Of a DNA stretch of 17,566 nt, positions 14,085-17,566 are shown in pieces. Under the pieces are notes generated by a model. It saw nothing but the letters and a program-made list of their open reading frames with translations, ran no database searches and was not told the origin of the DNA. Origin of the DNA: Phycisphaerae bacterium (GTDB taxonomy: Bacteria; Planctomycetota; Phycisphaerae; Phycisphaerales; SM1A02). The position numbers and the translations under genes are program-made. Position 1 is the first letter of the stretch; every line of letters starts with the position of its first letter. The stretch spans positions 12,739-30,304 of the forward strand of contig NZFT01000105.1 of NCBI GenBank assembly GCA_002690755.1, written 5' to 3'.

Positions 14085-15635
14085 ATGAACGGATGGGCCC
14101 AGTGGGAGCCATGGGCCGTCGGCGGCGTGATCGCGGTGCTGGTCGCCGGCTTCATCGCCCGCGCCCTGTTCTCCGACCGCGCCCGAGGCCGTCCGAGATG
14201 CCATCGTTGCGGCTACGACTTCGAGGGCGTCGAGGGCCTGACCTGTCCCGAGTGCGGCTGGACCGCTCGGACACCGCGTGATCTTCTGAAAACCCGACGC
14301 CACTGGTTCAAGGCGATCGTCGGCGTCACCCTCCTCATCCTCGCCGCGGGACTCATCCGGCTTCACGCCGCCGGCGGGAATCCGCTGCTGGTCGTTCCCG
14401 ACCGGATCATGATCGCGTTGCTTCCGATCGATCCGACCGCCGGTGGCACGGAGATCGGCCCGATCGCCGACGAACTCCGCCGACGCCTGATGGCGGAGGA
14501 ACTCGACGAGGCCGAAGTCGAGTCGCTCTTCGCGCGGATCGCTTCGGGCGACGACGGCGCCCCACCCGGATCCGAGGCGTGGCGAGCGCGATACGGCGGC
14601 CTCGTGGATGCCTGGCGATCGAGGTTCGTCCGGCCCGGCGATCCGGAAGCGAAGGTTCTCCTGTCGATCCCGCCCCGACTCGAAGTCGAGGTTCCCGCGA
14701 GCTGGCCGACCACGCGGGCCGTCCCCGTGGAACTCGATTTCGAAGACTGGTGGCCGATCGGCACGGAGGCGATGGTCGAGCTGCGCTGGCAGGGTCAGGA
14801 TCCCGTCACCGTTCCGCCGATGGTCCGGATCGGATTTCGAAACCGCGCCTCCGTCGGTCGCCCGCATGGTTTCGAGCTCCCACCCGCGGACACCTGGCCC
14901 GAGCCCGCGATCCTCGAAGCGACGGTTCGGCCGCGCTTCGTCGACTCCGAGCGACTTCGACTCGCGGAAGACGGCATCGACGTTCCGGAGGACGACGATA
15001 CGATCACCGAACTCGTTCCGCCACCGCCGTTCAACTCCATGCCGGCCACGATCGCGATCACCGAGGTGGCCCGCCCGCTCGATCTCGAGCTGCCTTCGAT
15101 CGCCGCGTGGGTCGGGGACCAGGACGCCGATGCCGCGGTGCGGCGGATCTTCGCGCCGGGCCTGCGGCGGTGGGATGGAACCCGGCGACCGTTCGCGATC
15201 CGATTCGACGTCCAACAGGCGGCGGAGAAGTTGTTCAAGGACGTGCTCTTCGGGCTCGTGGTCGAGCTCGTCGAGGTCGACGCCGACGGCGGGGAATCGG
15301 TTCACCGCCGATCGCGGATCTGGCTCCCGGGCGGTCCGGGGCCGAACGGCTACTGGCGATCGCGTTGGGGCATCTCCGAGGAGGACGGCGACGCCTTGCA
15401 TCGCGCTTTCGACCCGACGCCCGGCTCCCGCTGGTTCATGCGGATCCGAGGCGACGAGGAACTCGCCCGGCTCGCCCTCGCCTCGGTCGTGAACCAGGGC
15501 GGTGATCCGGCGGCGTTCACCCGCTGGTGGTCCGGCACCGTGAACCGGCCGCTTCGGACGACCGAAGAAACCAGACGTCCGTTCATTCGGCGGTGGTTCC
15601 ATCCTGATGGCGTCCGACGGCCCGACGCCCCCTGA
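14085..15635 (+). CDS. Zinc-ribbon membrane protein of unknown function
   Basis: A 516-aa protein that I recognise only by its front end. A first membrane segment (11-29) is followed by a basic stretch and a zinc ribbon, C39-x2-C42-GYDFEGVEGLT-C54-x2-C57. A second membrane segment follows (77-93). By the positive-inside rule the ribbon faces the cytoplasm and the remaining ~420 residues lie outside. This CxxCGY...CPECG ribbon next to membrane helices is common in planctomycetes. The large C-terminal part has beta-rich stretches such as VLLSIPPRLEVEVPASW and MVELRWQGQD, with many Trp and Pro, and no known catalytic motif. It starts 19 bases after the permease, so it is probably the last gene of the transporter operon. 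It could be an accessory or substrate-contacting subunit; that is inference. Confidence 0.8.
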   Translation: MNGWAQWEPWAVGGVIAVLVAGFIARALFSDRARGRPRCHRCGYDFEGVEGLTCPECGWTARTPRDLLKTRRHWFKAIVGVTLLILAAGLIRLHAAGGNPLLVVPDRIMIALLPIDPTAGGTEIGPIADELRRRLMAEELDEAEVESLFARIASGDDGAPPGSEAWRARYGGLVDAWRSRFVRPGDPEAKVLLSIPPRLEVEVPASWPTTRAVPVELDFEDWWPIGTEAMVELRWQGQDPVTVPPMVRIGFRNRASVGRPHGFELPPADTWPEPAILEATVRPRFVDSERLRLAEDGIDVPEDDDTITELVPPPPFNSMPATIAITEVARPLDLELPSIAAWVGDQDADAAVRRIFAPGLRRWDGTRRPFAIRFDVQQAAEKLFKDVLFGLVVELVEVDADGGESVHRRSRIWLPGGPGPNGYWRSRWGISEEDGDALHRAFDPTPGSRWFMRIRGDEELARLALASVVNQGGDPAAFTRWWSGTVNRPLRTTEETRRPFIRRWFHPDGVRRPDAP

Positions 15636-15788
15636 TCGCGACGGCCACCGCGACCGCCGTGCATCCATCCCAATCCGCCCTCCCCCAGTTGCGGTGCGCT
15701 GGCACCCGCCGGAACGCCGCATGCGCCTTGGCTGGACCTCGAATGGGCCCGCCGCGATGCCCGAGGGCCGGCGTGCCCGATGAAGCAG

Positions 15789-15817
15789 TTGCCATATTCC
15801 CATATCTATGATATGTT
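15789..15817 (+). promoter_or_regulatory. Promoter of vapBC
   Basis: -35 TTGCCA (15789-15794, 5 of 6 consensus) and -10 TATGTT (15812-15817, 4 of 6) are separated by exactly 17 bases. The patch from 15789 to 15828 is strikingly AT-rich against the surrounding DNA. Transcription would begin about six bases before ATG 15830, so the antitoxin message would be nearly leaderless. Confidence 0.6.
15801..15815. promoter_or_regulatory. VapBC operator (inverted repeat)
   Basis: CATATC-TAT-GATATG is a perfect inverted repeat inside the promoter spacer and -10 box. Further half-sites occur as CATAT at 15793-15797 and CATATC at 15822-15827. Ribbon-helix-helix antitoxins usually bind such dyads to repress their own operon, so binding by the product of the next gene is expected. 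Confidence 0.6.
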
Positions 15818-15829
15818 TGTCCATATCAG

Positions 15830-16057
15830 ATGAAGACAACGCTGAACATCGATGACACGGTTTTCACCCGGCTCAAAACGGAGGCGGCGAGCTCTGGTCG
15901 GACCATGAGCGAGCTTGTCGAGTCGGCATTGCGTCTTCTTCTGACGAGGGGTACCGGGGCAAGGGAACTGCCCTCCCTCCCCTCGTTCGACGGTGGTGGC
16001 ACCACCGTCGACATCGCCGACCGCGAACATCTCTGGCGTGCCAGGGAAGGCCGCTAG
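15830..16057 (+). CDS. vapB: VapB-type ribbon-helix-helix antitoxin
   Basis: A 75-aa protein. Residues 1-40 form a ribbon-helix-helix DNA-binding unit: strand MKTTLNIDD, helix VFTRLKTEAASSG, turn, helix MSELVESALRLLLTR. The remainder is the toxin-binding tail (VDIADREHLWRAREG), a layout typical of VapB partners of the PIN toxin encoded next. It should neutralise the toxin and, with it, repress the operon. ATG 15830 has no Shine-Dalgarno and lies about six bases after the predicted transcription start, suggesting leaderless translation. The toxin gene begins two bases after this stop. Base composition just upstream differs from the neighbours, in keeping with gain by transfer. Confidence 0.93.
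   Translation: MKTTLNIDDTVFTRLKTEAASSGRTMSELVESALRLLLTRGTGARELPSLPSFDGGGTTVDIADREHLWRAREGR
16044..16050 (+). promoter_or_regulatory. Ribosome binding site of vapC
   Basis: GGGAAGG lies inside the last codons of vapB, nine bases before the vapC ATG. The toxin thus has a Shine-Dalgarno while the antitoxin has none. Confidence 0.55.
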
Positions 16058-16059
16058 AG

Positions 16060-16500
16060 ATGTTCGTCGTCGACGCCAACGTGCTCGCCATCGCCGCCGA
16101 TCGAACCGATCCCGGCCACGAGGCCTGTCGACTTCAACTCGATGGCTGGCGCACGCAGCCCGGACCCTGGTATCTCACCTGGCCGATCGTCTTCGAGTTC
16201 CTGACCCTGACGACCCACCCCTCGATCTATCGGCAGCCATGGACCGTCGAGGCCGCGTGGAAGTACGTCGAGGCGGTTCTCGCCGCACCGTCGCTGTCGA
16301 TGATCAGCGCGGGCGAACGGCATCAGGAGATCCTCGATGGACTGCTCGTCGATCTCCCCGATCTTCGCGGCAGCCAGATGCACGAAGCCCAGATCGCCGC
16401 CACGATGCTGGAGCACGGGATTCGGCGCATCGTGACCCGGGATACGGCCTTCCATCGGTTCCCGATGCTCGACGTCGTCGATCCGCTCCGGGCTGCGTAG
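16060..16500 (+). CDS. vapC: VapC-type PIN-domain toxin ribonuclease
   Basis: A 146-aa PIN-domain protein of the group described in Mycobacterium tuberculosis. Such toxins cut RNA, often tRNA or rRNA, to arrest growth when the antitoxin is lost. Acidic metal-binding residues are D5 (VVDANVLA), E46 (IVFEFLTL), E109 and D128 (IVTRDTAFHRFP). Position 109, in QMHEAQIAA, is usually Asp (DAxxAA), a conservative change. Length is normal and the frame is intact, so it is probably functional. It forms a two-gene operon with vapB, two bases apart. The RNA target cannot be told from the sequence. Confidence 0.94.
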   Translation: MFVVDANVLAIAADRTDPGHEACRLQLDGWRTQPGPWYLTWPIVFEFLTLTTHPSIYRQPWTVEAAWKYVEAVLAAPSLSMISAGERHQEILDGLLVDLPDLRGSQMHEAQIAATMLEHGIRRIVTRDTAFHRFPMLDVVDPLRAA

Positions 16501-16675
16501 CAGTCCCGCAGCCGGCCCGCATCCTCGATTCCCGCCCGGATTCCCCTGCCGATCAGGAGGATCCTGGCGCCCGAGCGGGTCCGGCGTCTGGAACACACCG
16601 ACGCCACACGCGACGCCCGTGTGCATTCCCTGTCGGCTGCCCCCGACCCCGGCGGCGGTGTGGCACAACGACGGG

Positions 16676-17566
16676 GTGTTGATCTACGCAGGCATCGACG
16701 AAGCCGGTTACGGCCCCATGCTGGGGCCGCTGTGCGTGGGATGCGCGGTCTTCGCGATCGAGGATGCGGACCCCGCCGATGGCCCACCGAACCTCTGGGA
16801 CCGCCTCGACGACGTCGTGACCCGCGGGGCCCGCGACGCCCGCCGCCGCATCGCGGTCGACGACAGCAAGAAGCTCAAAGGCTCGAATCAGGCCAAGGCC
16901 CATCCGCTCCGCCACCTCGAACGCGGGGTGCTGTCCTTCCTGTCCACCCGGACCGGCGATGAACCGAGTGACCGCGGACACGCCCCGCCCGCGACCGACG
17001 ATGCGCTCTTCGCCCTCACCGGGACGGACCTTCCCACCACCGTCGCGACGCCCTGGTATCAGTCGAACACCGCGCTTCCGGTCGCCCACGATGCGGATGC
17101 GCTCGCGATCGACGCGGCCCGGCTCGATCGCGGCCTGTCCGCCGCCGGCGTCCGACTGCTCGAACTCCGCTGCGAAGCGATCGACGCCGGCGAGTTCAAC
17201 CGACGACTCTCCGCCGGATCGAACAAGGCGTCGATCAACCTCGACGCGGTCGCCCGCCACGTCGCCGACGTCCGGCGGGCGAGCCGAGCGGCCGACGCGG
17301 AGGCGGTCCCTCGGATCGTCTGCGACCGGCAGGGCGGCCGATCGCACTATCGCGAGTGGCTGCAGGACTGCTTCCCCGACGCCTCGATTCGGATCCTCGG
17401 GGAGACCGAGACCATCAGCCGGTATCGGCTGGACGATCCCGGCGGCGGATTCGTGATCGGTTTCGAAACCGGCTCCGAGGATCGGCACCTGCCGATCGCG
17501 CTGGCGTCGATGACCGCGAAGTACCTCCGGGAACTCGCGATGGTCCGGATGAACCGGTTCTTCAAG
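16676..17566 (+). CDS. RNase HII-like protein, partial at the right edge
   Basis: The first 297 codons of a gene that leaves the window. The opening IYAGIDEAGYGPMLGPLCVG carries the D-E pair of type 2 RNases H (D8, E9), followed by VDDSKKL (61-67). Further in are IVCDRQGG (D217) and SEDRHLPIALASMTAKYLREL (267-287), which correspond to the third acidic position and the IAAASIxAKxxRD block of RNase HII. These enzymes cut RNA in RNA-DNA hybrids. At over 297 aa it is longer than ordinary RNase HII (~200), mostly through an insertion at about 90-185. The start is uncertain: GTG 16676 and TTG 16679 both fit, with no clear ribosome site; in-frame GTGs also lie at 16658 and 16619. It may be a divergent relative rather than a housekeeping rnhB. 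Confidence 0.82.
   Translation, partial: MLIYAGIDEAGYGPMLGPLCVGCAVFAIEDADPADGPPNLWDRLDDVVTRGARDARRRIAVDDSKKLKGSNQAKAHPLRHLERGVLSFLSTRTGDEPSDRGHAPPATDDALFALTGTDLPTTVATPWYQSNTALPVAHDADALAIDAARLDRGLSAAGVRLLELRCEAIDAGEFNRRLSAGSNKASINLDAVARHVADVRRASRAADAEAVPRIVCDRQGGRSHYREWLQDCFPDASIRILGETETISRYRLDDPGGGFVIGFETGSEDRHLPIALASMTAKYLRELAMVRMNRFFK

Noticed and set aside
15636-15788. Possible mobile-element remnant or attachment site upstream of vapBC
   Set aside because: No terminal repeats, transposase fragment, tRNA end or target duplication could be seen. A 20-codon frame at 15720 has no support.
13881-15839. Minus-strand open frame (652 codons) opposite the permease and zinc-ribbon genes
   Set aside because: It spans parts of two real genes and has a shadow-like composition with no supporting ribosome site.
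16605-16623. Stem CACACG/CGTGTG between vapC and the RNase HII-like gene as a terminator
   Set aside because: Only 6 bp, no T-tract, and other weak stems of similar quality occur nearby by chance.

Overview
The window is about 17.6 kb of high-GC bacterial DNA (clearly above 60% G+C by eye). The best fit is a planctomycete, probably the Phycisphaerae. This is an inference from gene character: a membrane protein with a CxxC-GYxx...CPxCG zinc ribbon, a long RNase HII-like protein opening with GIDEAGYGPMLGP, S41 and NfeD-like envelope proteins, and generous intergenic spacing. No rRNA, tRNA or marker gene is present to settle it. High GC also gives long spurious open frames opposite most real genes. 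No stretch over 300 bases lacks a gene.

Layout, left to right. A ribonuclease D gene (minus) ends near the left edge. It is divergent from a secreted NfeD/ClpP-fold protein (plus) that seems to have lost its catalytic serine. That gene converges on a small unknown 94-aa gene (minus), with two perfect GC hairpins between them as a likely two-way terminator. Next come two minus-strand genes, probably one operon: cobalamin-dependent methionine synthase metH, then a receiver-GAF-HD-GYP protein whose receiver lacks the phospho-acceptor Asp and the conserved Lys while its HD-GYP output motifs look intact. A 240-base divergent region holds a likely metH promoter and a 14-base palindrome.

To the right everything is on the plus strand. 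An S41-like lipoprotein comes first. It is followed by a tightly packed set: a secreted LolA-like protein, an ABC ATPase whose GTG start overlaps the preceding stop, a NatB-like ABC-2 permease overlapping the ATPase by 8 bases, and a zinc-ribbon membrane protein 19 bases later. This set looks like one envelope export or stress unit of unknown substrate. A VapBC toxin-antitoxin pair follows, with an AT-rich promoter and operator and an apparently leaderless antitoxin. The window ends inside an RNase HII-like gene.

There is no phage, insertion sequence, CRISPR array or obvious new defence system. The most unusual items are the degenerate receiver on an intact HD-GYP, the pseudo-protease-like envelope proteins, and the LolA-like/NatAB/zinc-ribbon cluster.
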